Part shown: one piece after another, positions 1 to 7,501 of the stretch
How positions within the stretch are numbered: the first letter of the stretch is position 1
How the letters are laid out: each line of letters begins with the position of its first letter
From: Chlamydiota bacterium
GTDB taxonomy: Bacteria > Chlamydiota > Chlamydiia > Chlamydiales > SM23-39
NCBI GenBank assembly: GCA_021772195.1
Contig: JAJFML010000189.1
Coordinates: 1 to 8,243, forward strand
Length of the DNA: 8,243 nt
Reading direction: 5' to 3'
Program-made: the position numbers and the translations under genes
Notes under the pieces: generated by a model
Database searches by the model: none
What the model saw: only the letters and a program-made list of their open reading frames with translations
Told to the model about the DNA's origin: nothing

Positions 1-386
1 AGGATTTTTGCCTTCTCATGGAAGAGAGGGCAAAGGCACAGAAACTATACTTGGCTCCTTTTTGCGGGCAGAAAAGATGGCTACTGCACAAAGCCATCTT
101 AGACGAGCTTCGCCTGAAAAATGATTATAACGAATGGGCCAAAAGAGCAAGCTATCTCCAAAACGCGCTTCCTCACTATTTCGATCAACACCATGAAGAA
201 ATCTTTAATGAGGATATTCTTAAAAATCATTTAAGAGAGACAAAGTGGGATTTGGACACAGATGTAACAAAATGGATAGAAACGAGTGGATTTGAAAACA
301 CTAATGATCTCATTTTAGAGGCACATCGTTCCAGGTTAGAGCGCAAATCTTTTCAAGAAAAACTCTCCCTTATGCTTTTCGACTAG
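1..386 (+). CDS. Unrecognised protein, C-terminal part (5' end outside window)
   Basis: I do not recognise this protein. The reading frame is open from the left edge (five codons, D-F-C-L-L, precede the first ATG at 18) and ends at the TAG at 384-386. It therefore looks like the last ~127 residues of a longer gene, though a start at ATG 18 (122 aa) cannot be excluded. An AGGA at 1-4 lies 13 bases from that ATG, too far for a convincing ribosome binding site. The peptide is charged and mostly helical in character, with many K, E, R, L and W residues, no membrane segment and no cysteine motif. It has none of the features of a membrane fusion adaptor (no lipoyl-type hairpin, no beta-barrel pattern), so it does not supply the missing part of the efflux operon downstream. 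It points the same way as that operon, 91 bases ahead of the GTG at 478, and could be either a separate unit or its first gene. Confidence 0.6.
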   Translation, partial: DFCLLMEERAKAQKLYLAPFCGQKRWLLHKAILDELRLKNDYNEWAKRASYLQNALPHYFDQHHEEIFNEDILKNHLRETKWDLDTDVTKWIETSGFENTNDLILEAHRSRLERKSFQEKLSLMLFD

Positions 387-389
387 TTT

Positions 390-453
390 TTGATTTACTT
401 TTTGGGTTTTTCATTTATAAAAAAGTAAAACCCTATAGATATACGGGTATAAA
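390..453 (+). promoter_or_regulatory. Possible promoter region of the efflux operon (weak)
   Basis: This 91-base gap is the only place in the window where a promoter for the three-gene operon could lie. It holds a TTGATT (390-395) that could serve as a -35 element, followed about 18-20 bases later by TTTATA/TATAAA (414-421). Two further TATA-like boxes occur, TATAGA (434-439) and TATAAA (448-453). None makes a good sigma70 pair with ideal 17-base spacing, and T/A-rich DNA gives such matches easily. No Shine-Dalgarno sequence is visible here. Confidence 0.25.
394..433. repeat. Two overlapping inverted repeats upstream of the efflux operon
   Basis: TTTACTTTTT (394-403) is the exact reverse complement of AAAAAGTAAA (420-429), a 10-bp arm pair with a 16-base loop. 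GGGTTTT (404-410) is the exact reverse complement of AAAACCC (427-433), a 7-bp arm pair, also with a 16-base loop. The two hairpins share bases 427-429, so they cannot form fully at the same time. No T-run follows, so this is not a standard intrinsic terminator for the upstream gene. The sites could be an operator or an attenuator-like leader, or could arise by chance in very T/A-rich DNA. Confidence 0.35.
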
Positions 454-477
454 TTTCTTGGTTTTCTTTTCTTATTT
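439..477 (+). other. In-frame signal-peptide-like codons upstream of the channel gene's GTG
   Basis: Between the in-frame stop TAG (436-438) and the GTG at 478, the channel gene's frame reads I-Y-G-Y-K-F-L-G-F-L-F-L-F and continues V-N-L-Y-G-E-N. This gives a Lys followed by a hydrophobic run and then a small residue (LYG before E), a believable short Sec signal peptide. The segment contains no ATG, GTG or TTG in frame. The only near-cognate start is ATA at 439. No ATG occurs in any + frame between 387 and 477, so a simple frameshift from a normal start is not evident. Confidence 0.5.
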
Positions 478-1884
478 GTGAATTTGTATGGAGAGAACTA
501 CCTAAGTGTCTCTTCCTATTTGGATCAAGTGAGAAAAGCCAACATTCACTATCATGCTTTAGATGAGGACAGGTCCGCCTTTATGAACCTGTCTTTACAG
601 GGAGATCTTCTTTTTACTCCTGAACTCGTATCATCTGTAAGCTATTCGACTTCTGAAAACCCTCAATTCATCCCCTATTTCCCTATCTTTCTTGAAGGTG
701 GAACCCTTGTTAATAATGACTATCAGATAGGACTTAAACAAAGAACTCCTATAGGCCTAGAATTTGAGGCAAAAACTCAGTTCAACAAAATCGACTTTGA
801 GAGCACTTCCCCCTTTGAAACAATTTTCCTCGATCTCTTTACAGATAAAAGCTCCGAAATTTGGAGAACCAACCAAGTCATTTCCGCCCGGCAACACTTT
901 TGGAAGGATGGATTTGGGAAAAAACACAGATCTCTTGCGAAAGAAGCCAGGAGCGGTGCTCTCGCAGAAGCTTACAAAACTAGCTTTGAATTAGATAGAG
1001 AGATCGTGAAGGCCAAAAACCTCTACTGGCAGCTAAGGCTTAGCAGAGATGCCAAAAATCTTCGAAAAGAGACATTTCAATCTGCTGAAAAATTGCTGGC
1101 ACACACTCAGAAGAAGGTAAAGGAGTCCCTTGCCACAGAATCAGAACTCTTTGCTGCAAAATCGGTATACAATAACAGTAAACTCGCATACGAAAAATCG
1201 AAAGATCAAGAGGTTATTGCAGCTGTAACTTTTAATAAGATGAGAGGAATCTCCTCTGTCAAGGTCCCTGAAACTCTCACCTCTCTATCGCTTCCTATCA
1301 TTGAAAATATGATTCCAAAAGAGCGAGGCAAGCGCGAAGACCTTCTTGCTCAGCATGAATATATGCTTATGCAAGAGGCAAAAAATGAAGTAGCTGTTCA
1401 AGACCTCCTTCCTAAGCTCGATTTAAGCGGTTTTGTCACCTTCTCAGGAACTGATGAGAATTTTAATGACTCGGTTCATGAGTCCTGGAGCAAGCCTACT
1501 TTCTCAGGTGGCGTGCAACTCGAATTCAATATCCCCCTCTCATTTGACCTTTATAAAGTCATTCGTGGCCACAGATATAAATCGAATGCTGCAAGGCTTA
1601 AGTACGAGAGAATGGAGTTCCAGCATGATCAGGAGCACGATGAGCTCATGACTAGATTCAATAATAAGAAAGAAGAGCTCGAACTACTGGTGGAAAATAT
1701 TTTGCTTCAGGAAAAAAAATACCTAAATGCGAAAAAAAACTACGATCTCGGAATGGGTTCATTTTTTGACATGATGAGTGCAGAAAATGACTATCAGACA
1801 TCACGACTTGCTAAAGTGCAGACTTATGGAGTACTCATTGAACTTTTGCTCAACTTAAGTTTATATAAATCGGAGCAAACATGA
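478..1884 (+). CDS. TolC-family outer-membrane efflux channel
   Basis: This is a TolC-like protein of 468 aa from the GTG at 478, a normal length for the family (about 430-490). TolC trimers form an outer-membrane beta-barrel plus a long periplasmic helical tunnel that lets substrates of inner-membrane pumps leave the cell. The family's doubled layout is visible: a first helical hairpin at about 155-245, an R-x-D-L element (KREDLL, 285-290), the LPKLDLSG strand entry (311-318), a beta-rich stretch to about 352, and a second hairpin at about 365-460 ending in Y-x-x-G...F..MM.AENDYQ (422-440). There is no lipobox cysteine. Starting at GTG 478 leaves an exported protein without a signal peptide, whereas the codons just upstream (439-477) encode a plausible one, so the real N-terminus is probably 13 residues longer or the start has been damaged. 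Its TGA overlaps the ATG of the RND pump gene by 4 bases, so translation is coupled. The family call is firm; the start is uncertain. Confidence 0.87.
   Translation: MNLYGENYLSVSSYLDQVRKANIHYHALDEDRSAFMNLSLQGDLLFTPELVSSVSYSTSENPQFIPYFPIFLEGGTLVNNDYQIGLKQRTPIGLEFEAKTQFNKIDFESTSPFETIFLDLFTDKSSEIWRTNQVISARQHFWKDGFGKKHRSLAKEARSGALAEAYKTSFELDREIVKAKNLYWQLRLSRDAKNLRKETFQSAEKLLAHTQKKVKESLATESELFAAKSVYNNSKLAYEKSKDQEVIAAVTFNKMRGISSVKVPETLTSLSLPIIENMIPKERGKREDLLAQHEYMLMQEAKNEVAVQDLLPKLDLSGFVTFSGTDENFNDSVHESWSKPTFSGGVQLEFNIPLSFDLYKVIRGHRYKSNAARLKYERMEFQHDQEHDELMTRFNNKKEELELLVENILLQEKKYLNAKKNYDLGMGSFFDMMSAENDYQTSRLAKVQTYGVLIELLLNLSLYKSEQT
1872..1875 (+). promoter_or_regulatory. Ribosome binding site for the RND pump gene
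   Basis: GGAG ends five bases before the ATG at 1881 and lies inside the last codons of the channel gene. It is the clearest Shine-Dalgarno sequence among the starts in this window. It supports the 1881 start, which also gives the classic RND N-terminus (a short cytoplasmic stretch, then TM1). Confidence 0.6.
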
Positions 1885-4800
1885 TACTCTCTCAGTTTTC
1901 AATCAAACATCCATTCGTAGTTTGTGTCTTCTGGGTGATCATCATTCTCGGAGGAATTCATGCCTTTAGATCTCTTCCAGTAGAACACATCCCAAAGAGT
2001 AAATCCCCCTCATTTACCATATCGACTATCTATCCAGGCGCTGATCAAAAAAAGGTTTTAAAAGAAGTAACAGCTCATCTTGAAGATCACATTCGAGAAG
2101 TTAGAGATGTCAATCAGCTTCTTTCAACATCACAAAATGAGTTAAGCATTTTAGAAGTCTACTTTAAAGAGGGAACAAAAGAAGAAACCGCATTTCAAAG
2201 GGTAGCCCTAGCTGTGAATAATGCCAGAAAAAACCTTCCTCAAAGCGGGATCACCTCACCTGAAATAACGGTGCTAAACATCGATCAAGAGCCTTATGTT
2301 GTCTTAGCTTTAACCTCAGAAATGAATCCGCAAGATCTCTACTTTAAAGCAAAACATATCGTGAAATATAAGATGAAGGAGCTAAAGGATGTCTCAAAGG
2401 TGACGCTCATTGGCGGGCAAGAAAATCAGTTAGAAATCCTTTTAGATCAAGAAAAGATGAAAGAGCGTGAAATTTCTGCCTCTGAGATCATGAAACAATT
2501 AAAAAATTATTCTCAAAACACCTACATAGGTGAGAATTACTCAATTCTAGTAGAGGGTGCTCTTAAATCAGCCGAAGAGATAGCAAACACCTCTATTCGG
2601 TTCTATAATAACGAAAAGCCGACACTGCTAAGTGATGTGGCTCAAGTAAAAATGGGTAAAACTCTCCTCCAAAGCTATACCTTTTTCAACGGAAAGCGTT
2701 GCCTCATCATGAAAGTATATGAGCGTTTGGGATCAAATGAGCTCAATATTATGGGTCATGTGGCAGATACCTTAAAAGACCTTTCAAATAGATGGGAAAC
2801 AAAAGAAAAATCCATTGATTTCCATTTTTTAAGAAATGATGGGGACAAACTCAATGCCCTCTTTTTTAATTTTAAGCTAAATACCCTTCTTGCTGTATTT
2901 TTTGCGATGATTATGGTTGCACTGACCTTTAAAGATTTTGTCTCAGTTTTTGTCTCCTTCTTTTCAATTCCCTCATCTGTAGCAGGAGCTCTCATCTTCA
3001 CGAATCTTTGGGGATTATCCTTTAATCTGTTTACATTTTTGACACTGATTATATCCATTGGTTTTGTGATCGATGATATGATCGTTGTAAGAGAAAATAT
3101 CTTTCAATATAGCGAAAAGGGACACTCTCCCTATGAAGCTACTATGCTCGCAATGAAGGAGATCACCTTCCCGGTTTTTACGACAACTCTCATGATCGTA
3201 GCTGTTGCAGTTCCCTTAATATTTGCCTCAGGATCAGAAGTCGCACAATATCTCCCAAATGCGGGATACATCCTCTTTTTTACAATGAGCTTTAGCCTTT
3301 TTGAAGCTGTCACTTTAGGTCCTGTGCTATGCACCTACCTAATCAAAAAAAGAGAAAAAAAAGAGGATAGATGGATTCATAAGAACGTCGTAAAAACCTA
3401 TGACTACCTTTGTGAAATTAATAAAAGACACCCGATTATTGTAATCTTTTGTGGCACGGGTATTGTTGCCCTAGGGGCTCTCTCTTTTTACTCACTTAAA
3501 TTTACCGATTTTCCAATCAATAATGTTGAGTCGATGCGCGTCCATGTCTACACAGACAAAGGCATCACACTGGATAGTATCAATGAGAAAGCAAAGAAAA
3601 TTAACAATGAAGTTTTTAAAGACAACCCAAATATCGAAGATTTAGGAGTAGAGGTAGATCAATCCGGAACAATTATTTACTATATCAATATCGTACAAAA
3701 GAAACATCGCATCAGCTCTCCTGATAAAATGAAAGAAAAGTTTATAAAAGAGCTCACTTGTCTACTTCAGAAAAAAGAGATCCAAAACTTCTATGTCGCA
3801 TCCAATCTTCGTGTTTCGAGTAAAAAAGACGATTTTGGAGTTCAAATTCTAGGAAATGATGAAGAAGACATTATATGGTATAGCAATAAACTACTTCGGG
3901 ATGTCCAAAATATGCCGAACGTAAAATATGCGATCTCTTCAGTTAACAACACAGAGAGTATTACGGAACTTACTCTGAATTTAGAGAAAATAAAAAAATC
4001 AGGTGTCTTTCCAAAAGTTCTTTCAAATGAGATCAATTTCTTATTAAATGGATATACTCCCTTAAAGATCTATTCAAAAGAGATTTCAGAGGCTTTTAAT
4101 AATAAAGTCCTTGTAAGAGGTGACCTTAAAGATCCGTGGATTGAAAAAATGTATATTCCCAATATGAATGGAAAACTTGTTCCTCTTCATCCTCTTATCC
4201 AAAAATCCTCCCATATTGAGATACCTCCTATTAGGCAAAATGAAGGAGCTAGGTTTATTGAAATTTCAGGAGATATCCTCACTCCTCACAAAGAAAACCC
4301 TGCTAATTTAATAGAAAAAATTCTCAAGAAGAGCCTGCCTGAAAATTTAAGCTACAAGTGGGCGCAAAAGTCGCGCACGGTTCGTGAACTTCTAAAAGTT
4401 GAAATGAATATCGTTTTACAAGGCCTTGCCCTTATTCTTCTTGCTCTTATCTTTTTATACAAATCAGTCCTGGTTCCCTTCATTATTGTGCTCTGTGCAC
4501 CCATTGCAATCGCTGGTGCTACCATTGCTCTAAAATTGACAGGTTTTCCCGTCGATCTCTACTCCTTTATTGGCATTGTCATCTCATTTGGCATATCAGC
4601 AAAAAATGGTGTCATTCTAATTGACTATATTGAGCATCGTCTTAAAAAAGATCCCACTGTAGAAGATGCTGTATACAACGCTGCAAAAATAAGATTAAGA
4701 CCCATACTTCTTACATGTATGGCAATTTTGCTAGCTGCCATTCCTGTCGTTATCCCCTGGAGTGATTATAGTAGAGATGAAGTCCCAATGGGCACCGCAA

Positions 4801-4940
4801 TTATCGGCGGACTTTTTACAGCAACTTTTTCTACCTTGTTTGTAATTCCCGCAACCTTTAAATATTTTTATTATATAGACCAAGCTCTAAGACGATTTGT
4901 TATGCGCTATTTAAATCCACCACCTGAATTAAAAAAATGA
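1881..4940 (+). CDS. AcrB-like RND (HAE-type) proton-driven efflux pump
   Basis: This is an inner-membrane RND transporter of 1019 aa (AcrB has 1049), which uses proton influx to drive drugs or other amphiphiles out through a TolC channel. The full duplicated architecture is present: TM1 at about 11-28, a ~300-residue periplasmic porter/docking loop (about 29-332), TM2-TM6 (about 333-487), TM7 (about 518-538), a second ~300-residue periplasmic loop (about 540-843), and TM8-TM12 (about 844-1005). The proton-relay residues are conserved. D398-D399 in GFVIDDMIVV match AcrB D407/D408, K908 in SAKNGVILIDY matches K940, R938 in the RLRP element matches R971, and T945 matches T978. These support an active antiporter of the organic-solute (HAE) type, although the exact subfamily and substrate cannot be read from sequence. 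It overlaps the channel gene by ATGA, with GGAG five bases before its start, and its own TGA overlaps the MFS gene. No adaptor gene accompanies it. Confidence 0.93.
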   Translation: MILSQFSIKHPFVVCVFWVIIILGGIHAFRSLPVEHIPKSKSPSFTISTIYPGADQKKVLKEVTAHLEDHIREVRDVNQLLSTSQNELSILEVYFKEGTKEETAFQRVALAVNNARKNLPQSGITSPEITVLNIDQEPYVVLALTSEMNPQDLYFKAKHIVKYKMKELKDVSKVTLIGGQENQLEILLDQEKMKEREISASEIMKQLKNYSQNTYIGENYSILVEGALKSAEEIANTSIRFYNNEKPTLLSDVAQVKMGKTLLQSYTFFNGKRCLIMKVYERLGSNELNIMGHVADTLKDLSNRWETKEKSIDFHFLRNDGDKLNALFFNFKLNTLLAVFFAMIMVALTFKDFVSVFVSFFSIPSSVAGALIFTNLWGLSFNLFTFLTLIISIGFVIDDMIVVRENIFQYSEKGHSPYEATMLAMKEITFPVFTTTLMIVAVAVPLIFASGSEVAQYLPNAGYILFFTMSFSLFEAVTLGPVLCTYLIKKREKKEDRWIHKNVVKTYDYLCEINKRHPIIVIFCGTGIVALGALSFYSLKFTDFPINNVESMRVHVYTDKGITLDSINEKAKKINNEVFKDNPNIEDLGVEVDQSGTIIYYINIVQKKHRISSPDKMKEKFIKELTCLLQKKEIQNFYVASNLRVSSKKDDFGVQILGNDEEDIIWYSNKLLRDVQNMPNVKYAISSVNNTESITELTLNLEKIKKSGVFPKVLSNEINFLLNGYTPLKIYSKEISEAFNNKVLVRGDLKDPWIEKMYIPNMNGKLVPLHPLIQKSSHIEIPPIRQNEGARFIEISGDILTPHKENPANLIEKILKKSLPENLSYKWAQKSRTVRELLKVEMNIVLQGLALILLALIFLYKSVLVPFIIVLCAPIAIAGATIALKLTGFPVDLYSFIGIVISFGISAKNGVILIDYIEHRLKKDPTVEDAVYNAAKIRLRPILLTCMAILLAAIPVVIPWSDYSRDEVPMGTAIIGGLFTATFSTLFVIPATFKYFYYIDQALRRFVMRYLNPPPELKK

Positions 4941-6160
4941 AAGCAAAAGCAAAAGAAAATATCAGTAAAGCTTCAATATTCTTTACTTTTTTCGTAGACA
5001 ATCTCTCCTGGGCAATTGTCTTTCCTATCTTCTCACCTCTTTTCTTAGACCCTAATAACCAAATATTCTCATCCGATGTTTCCATTGCAACTAGAACGAG
5101 CATATTAGGGATCTTTCTTATGATTTTTCCCTTTGCACAATTTTTTGCAGCACCCATTATTGGTGAATTAGCTGACCGCTTTGGAAGAAAAAAAATGCTG
5201 ATCTTTTCCGTTTTTTTTACCTTTCTCTTTTTTGTACTGAGCTCACTTAGCATCGAAAATAACTGGCTCTATACACTCTTATTAGCTCGTTTTTTAACAG
5301 GACTTTCCTCAGGAAATCTCTCGATCTGTCTAGCATCGATATCCGATCTTTCTCAAAACGAAAAACAACGCATTCGAAACTTTGGCTACCTTGCGCTTAT
5401 CGCTGGACTCGCGTTTATTGTGGGGGCTTATTTGGGAGGTCAACTCTCTGATCCAACGATCTCACCGCTCTTTAATTATGCATTTCCTTTTTGGGCTGCG
5501 ACCCTTCTCACCTTTCTTAATTTAATCATCGTTATCTTTGGTTTTGTAGAGACCGCAAAGATTGACCCTAACGTTAAATTTGACTTTTTACAAGGTGTTC
5601 ATAATATTCAAAAAGCGCTCCATATCCCCAACTTAAAAAAGACCTTTCTCATCTTTTTTTTCTTTCTATTTGCTTGGAACGTCCTCTTTCAATTTACGCC
5701 CATCCTACTGGTTAGGCTCTTTGATTTTTCGAGCTCAGATATTGGCGATTTCGTAGCAATAATGGGACTATTTTGGGCAATAGGTGCAGGAGTAATCAAA
5801 AAACCTTTACTGAAATTCTTCTCCCCTATGAAAGTGCTGAGAGGTTGCTTTATTATTTTTACAATTCTCTGCTTCTACATTGCTTTTACAAACAATACAC
5901 ACATTATCATCTCTTGCATCATGATTTCCGTCGTAGCAGCTGCCATCTCTTGGCCAATCTGTAACAATCTACTCTCAAAAAAAGCAGGACCACAAAATCA
6001 AGGTAAGATTTTAGGATTTAGTCAATCGATGCAATCGCTAGCAATGACGCTCGCACCGCTGACAGCTCTTTTCACACACATTTACCTCGATTTTCCCTTC
6101 ATAATAGCAGCTATTTCTGCCCTAACAGCTGGACTTATCTATCTTCTTGTTCCAGAATAG
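4937..6160 (+). CDS. MFS exporter, TetA-like DHA1 family
   Basis: This is a 407-aa, 12-helix inner-membrane transporter of the major facilitator superfamily, most like the DHA1 drug:proton antiporters that include TetA proteins. Diagnostic motifs are visible: D21 in TM1, motif A GELADRFGRKK (76-86) in the loop between TM2 and TM3, the motif-B-like ARFLTG with R118 in TM4, a motif-C-like GLAFIVGAYLGG (157-168) in TM5, and NQGKILGFSQS (354-364) near TM11, a counterpart of the TetA E-Q-G-x-x-x-G element. Substrate cannot be told; drug, metabolite or even siderophore export are all possible. The ATG at 4937 overlaps the pump gene's TGA by 4 bases and has no Shine-Dalgarno sequence, so it probably depends on re-initiation after the pump. 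Its end lies only 18 bases from the convergent hemN end, with no clear terminator between them. Phe-rich helices coded by long T-runs give it a strongly T-biased composition. Confidence 0.88.
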   Translation: MKAKAKENISKASIFFTFFVDNLSWAIVFPIFSPLFLDPNNQIFSSDVSIATRTSILGIFLMIFPFAQFFAAPIIGELADRFGRKKMLIFSVFFTFLFFVLSSLSIENNWLYTLLLARFLTGLSSGNLSICLASISDLSQNEKQRIRNFGYLALIAGLAFIVGAYLGGQLSDPTISPLFNYAFPFWAATLLTFLNLIIVIFGFVETAKIDPNVKFDFLQGVHNIQKALHIPNLKKTFLIFFFFLFAWNVLFQFTPILLVRLFDFSSSDIGDFVAIMGLFWAIGAGVIKKPLLKFFSPMKVLRGCFIIFTILCFYIAFTNNTHIIISCIMISVVAAAISWPICNNLLSKKAGPQNQGKILGFSQSMQSLAMTLAPLTALFTHIYLDFPFIIAAISALTAGLIYLLVPE

Positions 6161-6178
6161 ATGCGGCATCAAAGAAAC

Positions 6179-7501
6179 TCAGATCGATCTTGAATAGGAT
6201 TCAGTATTTTGAGACAGATAGCCATCAAATACCGCTGCAATATTGCGAATGAAGAGCTCCCCTAACGGGGTCGCTCTAACACATGACCCTTCCACCTCTA
6301 CGAGCTCGGGCATCTCTTTTAATAGATCTAACTCTTTTTCGAAAGATAGGTCTGTTAAATCAACTTCAAAATTGCACATGACCCTCTGAATGATTTGATA
6401 CCTTAGTTTATCCTGCTCATTTTGAATAAGTCCTCTAACTACTGGGAGCTTTTCCTCATCTATGGCCTGCTGATATTCCTTTAAATCTTTGGTGTTTTGA
6501 ATGTAGGTCCCTTCAATAAAGCCGATGGAAGAGAGACCAAAACCGATCATATCTTCAGATAATTTCAAACTGTATCCTTGGAAATTTCGATGTAGCCTTT
6601 TCTCTTTGTATGCGAGATCTAGTGTATCCCCATTTTTGGCAAAGTGATCCATCCCAATTGCTGTATAGCCAGCTTCTATAAAACGCGCCCTTGCAACGCG
6701 GTAGATTTGAAATTTTACATTGGTAGTTGGAAGAGCCTCATCAGGTATTGCCTTTTGATGAGGTTTTAGCCAGGGTACTTTTGCATAAGAAAAAAGCGCA
6801 ATGCGATCCGGCGCCATTTCAACAATCCGATCAGCTGTCTCAGCAAAGGATTCTACTGTCTGATAGGGGAGGCCGTAGATCAGATCGACATTGATACTGT
6901 CGAACTCAAGAGCGCGCGCTCTTTGGACGGTTAGAAGACTCATCTCAGCTGTCTGCCTTCTTCGAATTGCTTCTTGAACGACGGGACTCGTATCTTGCAC
7001 GCCAAAGCTAACTCTATTGAAAAGCGTTCGCAAAAAGCTAAGCTTCTTGCCATCACCAACCGTTCTAGGGTCAATCTCAATCGAAATTTCTGCATCCTCC
7101 AAAAGAATGAAATTCTGCCTAATCTTCTTAAAAAGGATCTGAAACTCTTTTTCTGACAAATTGGTAGGAGTGCCTCCACCAAAATGAAGCTGGCTAACTT
7201 CTCTCTTCCCCAGATGTTCACATGTAAGATCGATTTCATTTAAAAGAGAGTCCACATAAGAGCTTTGCCTTTCCGGCTTTCGATTAAGAACAACCGTGCA
7301 GCCGCAAAAAAGACACATCGTCTTGCAAAAAGGAATATGAAAGTAAAGAGATAGAGGTTTCTTAGTTCTACGAAATCTTTTCAAGGCATCGATATAGACG
7401 TCTGACTCTATAGATTTAAAAAAGGGAGCTGTTGGATAACTCGTATATCTTGGAACTTGTTTGTCATATTTCAAAAGAGATTCAGTAGAAAGATCATGCA
7501 T
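6179..7501 (-). CDS. hemN: Oxygen-independent coproporphyrinogen III dehydrogenase (radical SAM)
   Basis: HemN converts coproporphyrinogen III to protoporphyrinogen IX by two oxidative decarboxylations without oxygen, using a 4Fe-4S cluster and S-adenosylmethionine in the cytoplasm. From the ATG at 7501 the protein is 440 aa (E. coli HemN is 457). Visible in order are PRYTSYPTAP (about 17-26), the cluster motif HIPFCKTMCLFCGC with C59, C63 and C66 plus the extra C68, GGGTPT (108-113), SFGVQD with Q169, NVDLIYGLP with D206, GMDHFA (283-288) and RNFQGY (305-310). This combination separates true HemN from HemW, which lacks the CxC extension and the RNFQGY element. The frame extends upstream to a TTG at 7519 with an ATG at 7513. 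The 7501 start is preferred because it gives the usual short lead before the PRYTSYPT motif and overlaps the hemE stop by 8 bases (ATGCATGA). No good Shine-Dalgarno sequence precedes any of these starts, so coupling to hemE is likely. Confidence 0.95.
   Translation of the reverse strand: MHDLSTESLLKYDKQVPRYTSYPTAPFFKSIESDVYIDALKRFRRTKKPLSLYFHIPFCKTMCLFCGCTVVLNRKPERQSSYVDSLLNEIDLTCEHLGKREVSQLHFGGGTPTNLSEKEFQILFKKIRQNFILLEDAEISIEIDPRTVGDGKKLSFLRTLFNRVSFGVQDTSPVVQEAIRRRQTAEMSLLTVQRARALEFDSINVDLIYGLPYQTVESFAETADRIVEMAPDRIALFSYAKVPWLKPHQKAIPDEALPTTNVKFQIYRVARARFIEAGYTAIGMDHFAKNGDTLDLAYKEKRLHRNFQGYSLKLSEDMIGFGLSSIGFIEGTYIQNTKDLKEYQQAIDEEKLPVVRGLIQNEQDKLRYQIIQRVMCNFEVDLTDLSFEKELDLLKEMPELVEVEGSCVRATPLGELFIRNIAAVFDGYLSQNTESYSRSI

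Noticed and set aside
2756..3334. - strand open frames of 100 and 67 codons inside the RND gene
   Set aside because: They are shadows of the RND transmembrane region. The + strand frame there carries the conserved DD proton-relay motif, and nothing recognisable appears on the - strand.
3345..3363. Programmed -1 frameshift site in the A7GAGA8G stretch of the pump gene
   Set aside because: The zero-frame codons read AAA AAA GAG rather than the required A AAA AAG phase, and the protein continues normally through TM7-TM12, so no frameshift product is needed.
4900..5253. 117-codon - strand open frame spanning the pump/MFS junction
   Set aside because: It is antisense to two well-supported coding regions. 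Its Lys- and Ile-rich peptide merely mirrors Phe- and Leu-rich membrane codons, and it has no family features.
6160..6190. Possible bidirectional terminator between the MFS gene and hemN (GATGCGGCATC at 6160-6170, AGATCGATCT at 6181-6190)
   Set aside because: The first gives only a 4-bp stem with a 3-base loop, the second is a short palindrome inside hemN coding sequence, and neither is followed by a T-run on either strand.
6259..6270. CCCCTAACGGGG hairpin near the hemN 3' end
   Set aside because: It is a 4-bp stem that does not extend, lies inside conserved hemN coding sequence and has no T-run after it, so it is not a terminator.
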